Numbered from the stretch's first letter, positions 8,620-17,978 are shown. The stretch: DNA of 64,000 nucleotides from Herbiconiux sp. (GCF_004297105.1 NZ_SCVE01000018.1:76668-140667); one strand, 5' to 3'. Made by a program: numbers and translations. Notes: generated by a model not told the origin, from the letters alone.

Positions 8620-9324
8620 ATGGACGACCTCGATCTGCAACGCACCTACCGCGACCTCACCACCCCGCACGTGGCCGACGCCCTCATCCGGCTCGGTCTC
8701 CCCGTGCGCTGTGCGCCGGCGCGGATGCGGCCGCTCCAGCACGGCCTCCACCTGGTCGGCCGGGTGCGGCCCGCCCGTCATTCAGGCAGTGTCGACGTGT
8801 TCCTCGAAGCCCTCGAGCGCTCGGCACCCGGTGAGGTGCTCGTGGTCGACAACGCCGGGCGGGACGACGAGGCCTGCGTGGGTGACCTCGTGACGCTCGA
8901 GGTGAAGAACGCGGGGCTCGCCGGCATCGTGATCTGGGGGCTGCACCGCGACACGGCCGAGCTCCGCGACATCCGCCTCCCCGTCTTCAGCCAGGGCGCC
9001 CTGCCCACGGGGCCGCAGCGCCTCGATCCACAAGACGCAGACGCCCTCGACGAAGCCCGGGTGGGTGACCATCGCGTGTCCCCCGCCGACTTCGCGTTCG
9101 GCGACGACGACGGAGTGCTCTTCGCACCGCTCGACCTGGCGGCCGAGATCGCAGAGCTCGCGGCACTGATCCGCGACACCGAGCGTGCCCAGGCCGAGCG
9201 GATGTCGCGGGGAACGACACTGCGTGAGCAGACGCGTTTCGGCGCCTTCCTCGCGGCCCGCGACGCCGAGGGCACCACCTTCCGCCAGCACCTCCGCCGC
9301 CTGGGCGGTGCCATCGAGGAGTGA
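8620..9324 (+). CDS. RraA/HMG-aldolase-like family protein
   Basis: 234 residues with the RraA-like swivelling fold. Recognisable parts are TPHVADALIRLGL at the N-terminus, GEVLVVDNAGRDDEACVGDL (the family's G-DN-G-A-WG/GDL pocket) and GIVIWGLHRDTAELRDIRLPVF, corresponding to the family's G-V-DG-RD--E-----P-F motif. Relatives are 4-hydroxy-4-methyl-2-oxoglutarate aldolases and oxaloacetate decarboxylases; RraA of E. coli modulates RNase E. The presence of the R-D pair favours an aldolase or decarboxylase, but the substrate is unknown. It faces the Tat unit across a 220-base divergent spacer in which no clear operator was seen. Confidence 0.75.
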   Translation: MDDLDLQRTYRDLTTPHVADALIRLGLPVRCAPARMRPLQHGLHLVGRVRPARHSGSVDVFLEALERSAPGEVLVVDNAGRDDEACVGDLVTLEVKNAGLAGIVIWGLHRDTAELRDIRLPVFSQGALPTGPQRLDPQDADALDEARVGDHRVSPADFAFGDDDGVLFAPLDLAAEIAELAALIRDTERAQAERMSRGTTLREQTRFGAFLAARDAEGTTFRQHLRRLGGAIEE

Positions 9325-9406
9325 GTCGTGGCGGCCCACCCCTCTGTGCCGTACGTTTGAGCAACCACGCGGACACCGCGCGGGGGCGGGACGAAGGGGA
9401 TCTCGG

Positions 9407-10429
9407 ATGTCGGAGCACAGGCTGAACCGCGCGGCTCTCCCTCTGCCCGCCCGCGACCTCGCCGCCGAAGCGGAGGTGCGCGCCACCGGCCGGCAGACCT
9501 TCCTGCGCCACGTCTTCACCCGGCTCCCCCTCGTGAGCGCGTTCGTGATCACCATCAACCTCTTCGTGCAGGTGCGCGGCGACGTGGGTCTCGCCGTGGC
9601 CATCGCGCAGAATCTCACCTTCGGTGCCATCGCCGTGATCGTGCTGCTCAATCTCGTGACCTACATCATGGTGGGCGTGATGGTGGCTCTCATGCCGATG
9701 GTGTTCGATCCCGACTTCAACCGCTGGGTGCGCATCGTCGGCGGTCTGGTGCTCGTGCTCTTCGCCACGGTTCTCGTGTACACGGCATCGTGGCTGCTGC
9801 TGGTCGCCCTGCTCGTGGTGTTCGTGGTGATCGGACTAGTGGTGCGGCTTGCCCGCCGCAAGAACCCCCTACCGGAAGTGGATGGCGCGTCCATCCGGGC
9901 CGAACTCGAGGCGCCGGTGCCGCCGGCCGACACCGAGCTGCGCGGATTGTGGCTCGAGGGGCGTGCACTGCTCCGCGCGATCGACGCCCCCGGCCCCCCG
10001 CCCACGGCGGCCGAGACCGCGCCCGGTCCCGAACTGGAACCACGCACGTTCGCCGAGATCGTCACCGAGTGGAACGCCCGCTCCGCTCTCATCCGCGGCT
10101 ACCGCTCGAATTCGCTCACCCGAGTGGCCTTCACCGGCATCGTCGGCTTCGTGGCCCTGTTCGGCATCATGGTGCTCACCCAGCCGATCCGGTTCGCCCC
10201 TCTCGAGCTCGTCTCCATCTCGAACTCGGCACCCGAACGAGGATTCGTGCTGCTCAACGGAGCTCGGGGGTTGTTCGTGCCCGACCCGTTCGGCACGGTG
10301 CAGTTCATCACCGCGACCGACATCACGTCGGTGCAGCTGTGTGAAGACACCCCGCACTGGTGGTCGACCTCGGTGATCGAGTTGATCTCGCCGAGCACCT
10401 CGAGCGGCGTGGACTGCACCGCAGCCTGA
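9407..10429 (+). CDS. Uncharacterised multi-pass membrane protein
   Basis: 340 residues of unrecognised family. Four hydrophobic segments lie in the first ~150 residues, then a Pro-rich cytoplasmic stretch (about residues 155-215). One more membrane helix (FTGIVGFVALFGIMVLT) follows, with an extracytoplasmic tail of about 80 residues that ends with two Cys. ATG 9407 is preceded by AAGGGGA at a good distance. The helix-loop-helix-tail plan could suit a small surface sensor or anchor, but nothing identifies a function. It is probably monocistronic. Confidence 0.7.
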   Translation: MSEHRLNRAALPLPARDLAAEAEVRATGRQTFLRHVFTRLPLVSAFVITINLFVQVRGDVGLAVAIAQNLTFGAIAVIVLLNLVTYIMVGVMVALMPMVFDPDFNRWVRIVGGLVLVLFATVLVYTASWLLLVALLVVFVVIGLVVRLARRKNPLPEVDGASIRAELEAPVPPADTELRGLWLEGRALLRAIDAPGPPPTAAETAPGPELEPRTFAEIVTEWNARSALIRGYRSNSLTRVAFTGIVGFVALFGIMVLTQPIRFAPLELVSISNSAPERGFVLLNGARGLFVPDPFGTVQFITATDITSVQLCEDTPHWWSTSVIELISPSTSSGVDCTAA

Positions 10430-10525
10430 ACCACGCATCCTGAGCACGCATCCTCGAGCGCTGAAGCGGATGTCGGTGGCCGGCTCTAGCGTCGAGCCGA
10501 CCCTGTTCCGACCGAATCGAGCACC

Positions 10526-11221
10526 ATGGCACCGCGCGGCTTCGCCACGATCGACTTCGAGACGAGCGGCCTCGCGCCTTCGCGCGGCGCCCGGGCGCTC
10601 GAGATCGCGGTGGTGCACTCCGACGCCGACGGGGTGGTCACCGGCCGGTGGGACACCCTGATCGCCGTCGACGGATCGGTCGGGCGCTCCGACATCCACC
10701 GCATCTCCCGTTCGGCGCTCACCCACGCTCCGGCGTTCGGCGGTATCGCGCCGCGCCTGCTGCGCCTGCTGCGAGGGCGCGTCGTCGTGGCCCACAACGC
10801 GGGATTCGACATCCGGTTCCTCGTGGCCGAGCTCGCACTCAGCGGCTATCACGTCGATCACCCCCTGATCTCGCTCTGCACCCAGCGACTCGCCCGCACC
10901 TACCTCCCCGGCATGCGCCGGTCGTTGCGGCACCTGTGCGAGGTGTTCGGCATCCCCCTCGACGGCGCCCACCGGGCCTCGGTGGATGCGCTGGCCACGG
11001 CCCGATTGCTCGAGTGCTACATCGCGAACACGGCCGACCGCGCGCTGTTCGAGGAGGCGCTCGACCGGGCCGCCGCAGCCCCGTGGCGTCCGCATCCCGG
11101 CACGCCCGCCGAGTGGTACCCCCGGGAGGCCGCCGTCGCGCACTCCACCTGGCCGTCGTTCGCGCGCTCGGGCGATGCCACTCCTCCCCTCCCTGCACAG
11201 AGAGGGCCTGCCCCGATGTGA
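10526..11221 (+). CDS. DEDDh 3'-5' exonuclease (DnaQ-like)
   Basis: 231 residues of the RNase T/DnaQ exonuclease fold with all catalytic motifs. Exo I is DFET near residue 10, Exo II is AHNAGFD near residue 93, and Exo III is HRASVDA near residue 152, giving the DEDDh metal-binding set. It is a stand-alone exonuclease rather than a polymerase III epsilon fused to other domains. It could act in DNA repair or nucleic-acid trimming. The C-terminal ~60 residues are a low-complexity tail. The gene converges on the XRE-type regulator, leaving seven bases between stops. Confidence 0.85.
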   Translation: MAPRGFATIDFETSGLAPSRGARALEIAVVHSDADGVVTGRWDTLIAVDGSVGRSDIHRISRSALTHAPAFGGIAPRLLRLLRGRVVVAHNAGFDIRFLVAELALSGYHVDHPLISLCTQRLARTYLPGMRRSLRHLCEVFGIPLDGAHRASVDALATARLLECYIANTADRALFEEALDRAAAAPWRPHPGTPAEWYPREAAVAHSTWPSFARSGDATPPLPAQRGPAPM

Positions 11222-11228
11222 ACCGCCC

Positions 11229-12089
11229 TCAGACGGTGGCCACCGAGGCGGCCTGCGCGACCGGCATCGCCTGCAGGCCCGTCACCCGGAGCAGATCGAG
11301 CCTGGCCTCGTCATCGCTTCCCGGCGCCACGGTGTACACCACGATGCGCAGGTCTCCACCCGGCACCGTCAGCACGTCGCAGTCCACGGTGATCGGCCCG
11401 ACGGATGTGCGCACCATGGTCTTGCGGCTCGCCCGGTGTTCGGCCACGCGCGCCTCCGCCCAGCGCCGCTCGAACTCGGGCGACGCCTCGCGCAGGCGCA
11501 CCACGAGCTGAGCGAGCGACTCGTCACGCGGATAGCGGCCCACCGCACTCCGCAGATCGGCGGCGAGATCGCTCGCGAAGTCTTCCTCGTGCTGGGCGTC
11601 GAACTCGACGCCGCTGTGGCCCTCCGTGAAATGCCGCCACACGAGGTTGCGCCGCAGGCCGGTGTACTCCGACGGGTCCCCGGTGAGCGCGGCCCAGAGG
11701 GGATTCCACAGCAGGATGTCGTGGGTCGTCGTGAACACCGCGAGCGGCACGTCGCCCAGCCGGTCGACGAGACGCTGCACTCCCGGGGTGATGTGCCGAG
11801 GCACGAGCCCGATCGCGGGCGCCGCCGCCCCGGCCACCCGGTAGAGATGGTCGCGCTCGGTCTCCGTGAGCCGCAACGCGAGAGCCAGCGCACCGAGCAG
11901 TTGAGGAGACGGATGCTCCGCCCTCCCCTGCTCGAGCCGCACGATGTAGTCGACGCTCACGCCGGCCAGCGCGGCGAGCTCCTCCCGGCGGAGGCCGGAC
12001 GTGCGGCGGCCCGAGCCGGCCGGGAGCCCGACATCCGCCGGGCTGACACGGTCGCGCCAGGATCGCAGGACGGAGGCGAATTCGCTCAT
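11229..12089 (-). CDS. XRE-type helix-turn-helix regulator with MmyB-like ligand-binding domain
   Basis: 286 residues. The N-terminal helix-turn-helix is typical of this actinobacterial family (RRTSGLRREELAALAGVSVDYIVRLEQGR, about residues 27-56). The C-terminal PAS-like MmyB domain contains TTTHDILLWNPLWAALTGD and NLVWRHFTE. The start ATG 12089 lies nine bases from a strong GGGGGAGG; the ATG at 12098 directly abuts that site. Such regulators usually sit divergently from a short-chain dehydrogenase that they control, exactly as here: the SDR gene starts 101 bases away. The ligand is unknown. Confidence 0.87.
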   Translation of the reverse strand: MSEFASVLRSWRDRVSPADVGLPAGSGRRTSGLRREELAALAGVSVDYIVRLEQGRAEHPSPQLLGALALALRLTETERDHLYRVAGAAAPAIGLVPRHITPGVQRLVDRLGDVPLAVFTTTHDILLWNPLWAALTGDPSEYTGLRRNLVWRHFTEGHSGVEFDAQHEEDFASDLAADLRSAVGRYPRDESLAQLVVRLREASPEFERRWAEARVAEHRASRKTMVRTSVGPITVDCDVLTVPGGDLRIVVYTVAPGSDDEARLDLLRVTGLQAMPVAQAASVATV

Positions 12090-12190
12090 GCATCCCATCC
12101 TCCCCCTGACCCGCCGCCCGGGGTGGTACTCGCGGTCCCACCGTCGAGCGATGCCTGGTCGATCCGCGCACCCGGGCACAGCATGGAGAC

Positions 12191-12871
12191 ATGACGACAA
12201 CACTCATCACCGGGGCCAACAAGAGCCTCGGCCTCGAAACCGCCCGCCGCCTCCTCGACGCGGGTCACACCGTCTACGCAGGGATGCGCGACCTCACGAC
12301 GGGCGACGCCGTGAGCGCGCTCGGCGCCCGCCCGGTGCAGCTCGACGTCACCGACCAGTCGAGCGTGGATGCGGCCGTCGCCTCGCTGCCCGACCTCGAC
12401 GTGCTCGTCAACAACGCGGGTGTGCTGGGCACCTCGTTCGGGGTCGATGACCTCGATGCCGAGGCGATGCAGCGCACCTTCGACACCAACGTCTTCGGCA
12501 TCATCCGCGTCACCCAGGCGGCGCTTCCTCTGCTGGGCCGGTCGGAGCATCCGGTGATCGTGAACGTGGCCTCCGGTGTGGGCTGGCCGCGCTTCCTCAG
12601 CACCGAGGGGCACGACGAGTTCCAGGTCCCTGCCATCCCCTACGCCGCGTCGAAGGCGGCGGTGATCGCGCTCACGGTGCAGTATGCGAAGAACCTGCCC
12701 GCGTACCGCGTCAACGTGAGCGACCCGGGCTACACCGCCACCGACCTCAACCGGCACAGCGGGCACCAGACGGTGACCGAGGGAACGGATGCGACCGTCG
12801 CGCTGGCTCTGGTCGGCCCCGACGGCCCCACCGGCGAGTTCCACAACCGGCACGGCCGCATCGAGTACTGA
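12191..12871 (+). CDS. Short-chain dehydrogenase/reductase (SDR)
   Basis: 226 residues of a classical SDR. The NAD(P) motif is TGANKSLG at residues 7-14, the NNAG motif lies near residue 75, a Ser in NVASGVG and the catalytic YAASK follow. It should reduce a carbonyl or oxidise an alcohol. It is transcribed divergently from the XRE/MmyB regulator, which probably controls it; a weak GGTGG...CCACC inverted repeat lies in the shared spacer. Its stop is 16 bases from the convergent zinc dehydrogenase. Substrate unknown. Confidence 0.88.
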   Translation: MTTTLITGANKSLGLETARRLLDAGHTVYAGMRDLTTGDAVSALGARPVQLDVTDQSSVDAAVASLPDLDVLVNNAGVLGTSFGVDDLDAEAMQRTFDTNVFGIIRVTQAALPLLGRSEHPVIVNVASGVGWPRFLSTEGHDEFQVPAIPYAASKAAVIALTVQYAKNLPAYRVNVSDPGYTATDLNRHSGHQTVTEGTDATVALALVGPDGPTGEFHNRHGRIEY

Positions 12872-12887
12872 TGAGGGATGGCCGGCC

Positions 12888-13940
12888 TTAGACCGACTGC
12901 CCTTCCGCGGCCATCGACCTGAGGTCGAGCAGCAGCTTCGGGCGGGTGCGCCGCTTCTCGGCGAGGAGGGTGAAGGCCTCCATCGCCTGCTGCCAGGGCA
13001 GCACCCGCTCGATCAGCTGCTCGGTCGGGAACCCCGGGGTGGCGATGAGCTCGGCCATGCGGCCGTAGTGGTCGAGGCCGTGGAAGATGCCGTAGAGGGC
13101 GATGCCCTTCATCGTGATGAAGGCCGGCACGAAATCCGGCGTGCCACGGTTCACCACTCCCACGAGCGCGGCCCGGCCGCCGGGCTTCAGCATCGTGCCG
13201 AGCATCGCGATGGAATCCGGATGCCCCGACGCCTCGATCACCACGGTGTAGGCGTTGTCGCCCACCTCGTCGGGCGCGAGGCATCCGCTCGCCCCCATCT
13301 CACGCGCAAGGGCGAGCCCGTCGTGGTTCGTACCGATCACGTCGACGTGCCGGGTGACGGTGAGCGCGACAGCCAGCGCGAGGAGGCCGAGGGCGCCCGT
13401 GCCGATCACGGCCACGCGGTCGTCGAAGCGGATGCCCGTGGTGAGCACCGCGTTCACCGCGGTGACCCCGGGTTCGATGAGCACGGCATCCCGGAGCGAG
13501 GTGCCCTCGGGCAGCTTCGTGAGGGCGGTGGCGGGCATCGCGATGTAGCGCGCTGCCGCACCCTGCCGACCGGCGAGGCCCACTTCCTGGTGATCGTCGC
13601 ACGCGCTACGGAACCCCGCCTGGCACGGGCCGCACGCGCCGCAGGTGACGAGCGTCTGCCCCACGACCGCATCGCCCGGCACCACCGAGGAGACGCCCTC
13701 CGAGACGGCTCGCACGATGCCGGTCCACTCGTGGCCGAAGATCAGCGGGTACTCGGAGAGGCCCTGCTCGATGAAGAAGCTCGTGCCGTTCAGCAGCTCG
13801 ACGTCGGTGCCGCAGATGCCGAGGTAGGCCACCTCGACGAGCACCTCGCCGGGCGCCTCTGCAGGGATGGCGGCGGTGCCGGGCGTGATCTCGTGCGGGG
13901 AGATGCGGAGAACGGGCATGTCGCCCACGGGCCAGGTCAT
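12888..13940 (-). CDS. Zinc-dependent medium-chain alcohol/polyol dehydrogenase
   Basis: 350 residues. The catalytic zinc site is indicated by CGTD (about residue 39) and GHEWTG. The structural zinc site is a four-cysteine lobe, CGACGPCQAGFRSAC. The coenzyme motif VIGTGALGLLAL lies in the Rossmann half. The overall pattern resembles sorbitol/threonine-type dehydrogenases. ATG 13940 has GAAGGGG about nine bases upstream; a second ATG at 13919 would drop seven residues. It may form a unit with the ridA-type gene upstream on the same strand, though only the VOC remnant lies between. Confidence 0.87.
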   Translation of the reverse strand: MTWPVGDMPVLRISPHEITPGTAAIPAEAPGEVLVEVAYLGICGTDVELLNGTSFFIEQGLSEYPLIFGHEWTGIVRAVSEGVSSVVPGDAVVGQTLVTCGACGPCQAGFRSACDDHQEVGLAGRQGAAARYIAMPATALTKLPEGTSLRDAVLIEPGVTAVNAVLTTGIRFDDRVAVIGTGALGLLALAVALTVTRHVDVIGTNHDGLALAREMGASGCLAPDEVGDNAYTVVIEASGHPDSIAMLGTMLKPGGRAALVGVVNRGTPDFVPAFITMKGIALYGIFHGLDHYGRMAELIATPGFPTEQLIERVLPWQQAMEAFTLLAEKRRTRPKLLLDLRSMAAEGQSV

Positions 13941-13992
13941 GATGTCGGAACCCCTTCGATCCGTCGGCTGAATGCTGTCGAAGACTAGTGCA

Positions 13993-14168
13993 TCACGCCT
14001 TCCAGGGACTGCTGTCGCGCCACGGTGCGAGATCGACCTCGTTGCCCTCGGGGTCGGCCAGGGTCCACCACTCGGGCGCCCCCGCGTCACTCACGATGCG
14101 CCCGCCACCCGCCAGTCGCCGGTGCCCTCGGCGGCACGGAACTCGCGGGGCGAGATCGAGTCGCTCAT
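13993..14168 (-). pseudogene. Remnant of a VOC/pterin-dehydratase-like gene with a large internal deletion
   Basis: The first ~21 codons from ATG 14168 read MSDSISPREFRAAEGTGDWR, the start expected of a roughly 210-residue actinobacterial VOC protein. That frame stops at 14091. In another frame the DNA at 13993-14110 encodes a clean VOC C-terminus (GGGRIVSDAGAPEWWTLADP, then EGNEVDLAPW). The middle of the gene is missing, and the two ends are fused out of frame at a GGCGGGTGGCGGGC stretch near 14100. Its ATG overlaps the stop of the ridA-type gene (ATGA), as an intact operon partner would. What the intact protein did is not known. Confidence 0.75.
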
Positions 14169-14566
14169 CGCAGCACCGCGGCCACCGCCGCGATCTCCAC
14201 GAGCGCACCGGGGACACCCAGTCCCGAGACGCGGGCCGCCGTGACGAGGGCGGGCTCGTCCGAGGCGAGCCGGTGGGCGATGGCGCCGTAGCCCGCACCG
14301 AGGTCGGCGCCGTCGACGAAGAGCACGGTCCATTGCACCACGTCGTCGAGCGAGGCACCGGCCGCCGCGAGGGCGGTCGTGGCGTTCTCGAGGGCGCGCA
14401 CCGACTGCGCCGCCACGTCGCCCTCGCCGACGAGGGCTCCGTCGGCATCGACGGCGTTCTGGCCGCCGACGTAGATGGTTGTGGCGCCGGGCGGCACGAC
14501 GGCAACGTGGCTGAAGGCCGGGCTGGAGACGAGCCCCCGGGGGCGGATGCGCTGGATCGCTGTCAT
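14165..14566 (-). CDS. RidA/YjgF family protein
   Basis: 133 residues of the RidA fold (TIYVGGQNAVDADG, then QSVRALENATTALAAAGASLDDVVQWTVLFVDG split across the core). Classical RidA enzymes hydrolyse reactive enamine/imine intermediates. Here the C-terminal region around PALVTAARVSGLGVPGALVEIAAVA has Ala where the catalytic Arg of RidA would be expected, so it may belong to a different subgroup. ATG 14566 has GAGGGG close upstream. The stop overlaps the start of the VOC remnant, implying the two were once co-translated. Confidence 0.82.
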   Translation of the reverse strand: MTAIQRIRPRGLVSSPAFSHVAVVPPGATTIYVGGQNAVDADGALVGEGDVAAQSVRALENATTALAAAGASLDDVVQWTVLFVDGADLGAGYGAIAHRLASDEPALVTAARVSGLGVPGALVEIAAVAAVLR

Positions 14567-14608
14567 GCCCCTCACGATCCCACACGCCTCCGTCATCCGG
14601 GAAGGCCT

Positions 14609-17014
14609 TCAGCCCGTCCGGCGGCCTCGAGCCCTCCGGCCGCGGCGCGACAGGAGATTCACCACGCGGAGCAGCCGCATCGTCCCGCGACGGCCGAGCA
14701 GCCCCTCGCTGACGGTGGGCAGCATCCGGAACGTCAGCTGCGCCACGACCTCGCCGGCCACCTCCACCACCCCGTGCTCGTCGGGCGCCCCGATCGTCCT
14801 CACGGCCTGGCGCTGCATGTAGCGGAACAGGATGCGGCCCACCCGGGTGCGCTGCATGTCGCGGATGGCGGTGTCGAGCGTGAACCGGCCCGGCTGGGCG
14901 GTCGTGTTCGTCGGAAGCGCCCGGCCGAGCAGCCGCTCGAAGTCGGCCGCCGGGAACCCGGAGGCGCGGCGGGGCGCCCGGTAGACGCCTTCGTCGGCGA
15001 CGTGTGGGACCGCAGCATCCGGTCGCCCGAGCTGCACGGTGGAGTGCCACAGGATGTCCCTCGACGACCGGCCGAGGCGCAGCTCGAACCTGCCGGGTTC
15101 GAGCACCCACGCGCTCTCCGCGGGTGACCAGAACTGAAAGGCCCGCGCACCGAGACGGATGACCACCTCCCGCTTCTCCCCCGCGTCGAGCTCCACCTTC
15201 GCGAATCCGCGCAGTTCCTGCTCGGGCCGGAACACGCTCGAGTCGACGTCGTGCACGTACACCTGCACCACCTCCGAGCCCGCCCGGTCGCCGGTGTTCT
15301 CCACCACGAGGCATACCTCGACGGTGTCGTCGCCCACGGCCTCGACGGCCGCATCCGCCCACTCGAAGGTGGTGTAGGAGAGCCCGTGGCCGAACGGGAA
15401 CGCGACGTCTTCGTGCGCGCTGTCGAACCAGCGGTAGCCGAGGTACAGACTCTCGCGGTATTCGAGCGCGGCCCGCCCGAGGGGCAGGTGGGAGACAGGA
15501 TGGTCGGTGTACTGCTCCGGGAACGTCTCGGCGAGCCGTCCCCCGGGTTCGGAGACCCCGAGCAGAACATCGGCGAGGGCGCTGCCGCCCGCCTGGCCTC
15601 CCAGGTAGCCCTCGACGATGGCGGGCACATCGTGGCGCCACGGCAGTTCGACCGGTGACCCGTTCTGCAGCACGACGACGGTTCGGGCGTTCGCCTTCCG
15701 CACGGCCTCGACGAGCCGGTCGTGCGCCGGCGGCAGTCGCAGATGGCTGCGATCCACACCCTCGGTCTCGAAGGTCTCGGGAAGACCCACGACCACGATC
15801 GCGACATCCGCCGCCTCCGCCGCCGTCACGGCCTCGGCCACCTGCTCGGCACTCGACGCGCTGCTCGCCCGGTCGTACCCCTCCGAGAAGGTCACGTCGG
15901 CCGCCGACTCCCCGAGTGCCTCCAGCAGTGTGTCGACGCGGGTCGCCACCACGTGCGAGCTGCCCGCGCCCTGGAACCGCGGCTCCGACGCGAAGGCGCC
16001 GATCACCGCGATGCGGCTCGACGGGTCCAGGGGCAGCAGACCGTCGTTCTTCAGCAGTACGGTGCCCGCGGCGGCGGCCCGTCGCGCCAGCTGGTGGTGC
16101 CCGTCGAGGTCGACTCCGCCGGTTCCGTTCGGAGTACGCCCGTAGCGCTCGATCAGCGACAGGATGCGCCGCACCGACTCCTCGAGGTCCGCTCGCCCGA
16201 GCACTCCCGACCGCACGGCGTCGCGCACGTACCGGTCGTCGGAGCGGCCGACGCCCGGCATCGCGAGATCGGCGCCCGCCGGGATCGACAGCGTGCGATC
16301 CCACACCGCGCCCCAGTCGGAGAGCACCACCCCGTCGAACCCCCACTCCCCGCGGAGCACGGTGCCGAGCAGCCAGGGGTTCTCGCTGCAGTGCTCGCCG
16401 TTCAGCTTGTTGTAGGCGGCCATGACCGTGGCCGGACGCTCCTCCACGACGATGTGCTCGAAGCTCGCGAGATACAGTTCGCGCAACGCGCGCTCGTCGA
16501 CCACGGCGTCGATGCCGTAGCGGCGCTGCTCGGTGTTGTTCGCCGCGAAGTGCTTGAGGGAGGCGCCCACGCCCGTGCTCTGCACGCCGGCCACCCAGGC
16601 GGCGCCCATGCGCGACGAGAGGTGGGGGTCTTCGGAGAAGTACTCGAAGTTGCGTCCGCCGATCGGCGTGCGTTTGAGGTTCACTCCGGGTCCGAGCAGC
16701 ACGGCCACCTCGTGGCCGGCGGCCTCGCGCCCGAGCGCCTCCCCCACGAGCCGCATGAGGGCCGGGTCCCAGGTGGAACCGAGCAGCGCCGCGGTCGGGA
16801 AGCAGGTGGCCGGATGCGAGTCGAACATCGACATCCCCGAGCCGGCGTGGGGCTTCCGCACGCCGTGCGGTCCATCGCCGAGCCGGATCGACGGAATGCC
16901 GAGGCGCGCGATCGCGGTCGTGGTCCACGCATCCTCGCCCGCGGTGAGCGACACCTTCTCGGCGTCGGTCATGCGCGCGATCAGCTCGCCGGGGGTCATG
17001 TCGGTCATCTGCAC
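14609..17014 (-). CDS. Glycoside hydrolase family 3 (beta-glucosidase-like)
   Basis: 801 residues without a signal peptide, so probably cytoplasmic. The GH3 N-terminal barrel carries the substrate motif KHFAANN (residues 154-160) and the nucleophile Asp233 in VLSDWGAVWD. The alpha/beta sandwich and the C-terminal fibronectin-III-like domain (GHGLSYTTFEW, PGRFELRLG) follow. The last ~90 residues (from about 710) are an extra tail not typical of GH3. Such enzymes release glucose, xylose or other sugars from beta-glycosides. No transporter gene is adjacent. A start two codons later (17008) is also possible. Confidence 0.9.
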   Translation of the reverse strand: MQMTDMTPGELIARMTDAEKVSLTAGEDAWTTTAIARLGIPSIRLGDGPHGVRKPHAGSGMSMFDSHPATCFPTAALLGSTWDPALMRLVGEALGREAAGHEVAVLLGPGVNLKRTPIGGRNFEYFSEDPHLSSRMGAAWVAGVQSTGVGASLKHFAANNTEQRRYGIDAVVDERALRELYLASFEHIVVEERPATVMAAYNKLNGEHCSENPWLLGTVLRGEWGFDGVVLSDWGAVWDRTLSIPAGADLAMPGVGRSDDRYVRDAVRSGVLGRADLEESVRRILSLIERYGRTPNGTGGVDLDGHHQLARRAAAAGTVLLKNDGLLPLDPSSRIAVIGAFASEPRFQGAGSSHVVATRVDTLLEALGESAADVTFSEGYDRASSASSAEQVAEAVTAAEAADVAIVVVGLPETFETEGVDRSHLRLPPAHDRLVEAVRKANARTVVVLQNGSPVELPWRHDVPAIVEGYLGGQAGGSALADVLLGVSEPGGRLAETFPEQYTDHPVSHLPLGRAALEYRESLYLGYRWFDSAHEDVAFPFGHGLSYTTFEWADAAVEAVGDDTVEVCLVVENTGDRAGSEVVQVYVHDVDSSVFRPEQELRGFAKVELDAGEKREVVIRLGARAFQFWSPAESAWVLEPGRFELRLGRSSRDILWHSTVQLGRPDAAVPHVADEGVYRAPRRASGFPAADFERLLGRALPTNTTAQPGRFTLDTAIRDMQRTRVGRILFRYMQRQAVRTIGAPDEHGVVEVAGEVVAQLTFRMLPTVSEGLLGRRGTMRLLRVVNLLSRRGRRARGRRTG

Positions 17015-17106
17015 TCAATGGTAGAGGGCTTCGCGCTCTGCCAGACTGGCAGCACCGCACCCGTGTGCGTCTCGCCGCCCGCCCACCCCGACCGAAGGAC
17101 GCCGCC

Positions 17107-17973
17107 GTGACCGATGACATCACCCTCCCCACCGTCTCGATCGTGATCCCGGCCTACAACGAGGAGGCCGGCATCCGGCACTGCCTGGTGGCGGCCATCG
17201 AGCAGACCGTTCCGGCCCACGAGATCATCGTCGTCGACAACAAGTCGACGGATGGCACCCGGGCCGCCGTCGAGGCGATGCAGGCCGCGTTCCCCGAGGC
17301 GAACATCCGCCTGGTGACGCAGGATGCCGAGCAGGGCATCACCCCCACCCGCAATGCCGGGTTCAATGCGGCCACGAGCGACGTGATCGGCCGTATCGAT
17401 GCCGACTCGGCACTCATGCCGAACTGGGTGGAGCAGGTGCAGCTCGCGTTCGCGGGCGGCGAGTTCGTGGCGGCGAGCGGTCCCGTCGAGTACTACGACA
17501 TGCCGATGCGCGCCTTCGGGCACCACGCCGATGACACCTTCCGCAAGCTGCAGGTCAAGCTCGCCGGAAAATACGTCTTCCTCTTCGGCACCAACATGGC
17601 CATCACCCGTGAGGCCTGGCTCGCGGTGCGCGACCACACGTGCGCCGACCGCGAAGATCTCATGCACGAAGACCTCGACCTGGCTGTGCACCTCGCGCTC
17701 GATGGGTTCAAGATCGGCTACGTCTCGGCAATGGTCGTGGGCATGTCGGCCCGCCGCCTCGACTCGGCGCCGCGCGACTACTACTACTACGTGGAGCGGT
17801 TCAAGCGCACCTACGAGCACCACGGCATCCGCGACATCCGTCTGCTCGCGCCGATGGCCGTGTTCCTCGGCATCTACCCGGCCCTGCACGCCCAGCGCCG
17901 CCTCCTCGAGCGCCGCACGCCGCAGCAGTGGGGCGGCCGCCCGAAGCCCGCCGACGCGGCCGCGACCGAGTAG
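17107..17973 (+). CDS. Family 2 glycosyltransferase
   Basis: 288 residues with the GT-A fold of GT2: SIVIPAYNEEAGI at the N-terminus, VVDNKSTDGT, and the metal-binding region GRIDADSALMPNW near residue 95. An acceptor-site motif EDLDLAVHLALDGFKIGY follows. It should transfer a sugar from a nucleotide-sugar to a lipid or polysaccharide; it has no membrane helices. The start is GTG 17107, preceded by GAAGGA seven bases away. It is followed within five bases by a small membrane protein, suggesting a short operon. Confidence 0.9.
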   Translation: MTDDITLPTVSIVIPAYNEEAGIRHCLVAAIEQTVPAHEIIVVDNKSTDGTRAAVEAMQAAFPEANIRLVTQDAEQGITPTRNAGFNAATSDVIGRIDADSALMPNWVEQVQLAFAGGEFVAASGPVEYYDMPMRAFGHHADDTFRKLQVKLAGKYVFLFGTNMAITREAWLAVRDHTCADREDLMHEDLDLAVHLALDGFKIGYVSAMVVGMSARRLDSAPRDYYYYVERFKRTYEHHGIRDIRLLAPMAVFLGIYPALHAQRRLLERRTPQQWGGRPKPADAAATE

Positions 17974-17978
17974 CCCGC

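Noticed and set aside
14091..17132. A 1013-codon minus-strand frame offset from the GH3 gene
   Set aside because: It is an Arg/Gly/Pro-rich shadow of the GH3 gene. Only its last ~25 codons are meaningful, as the start of the VOC remnant.
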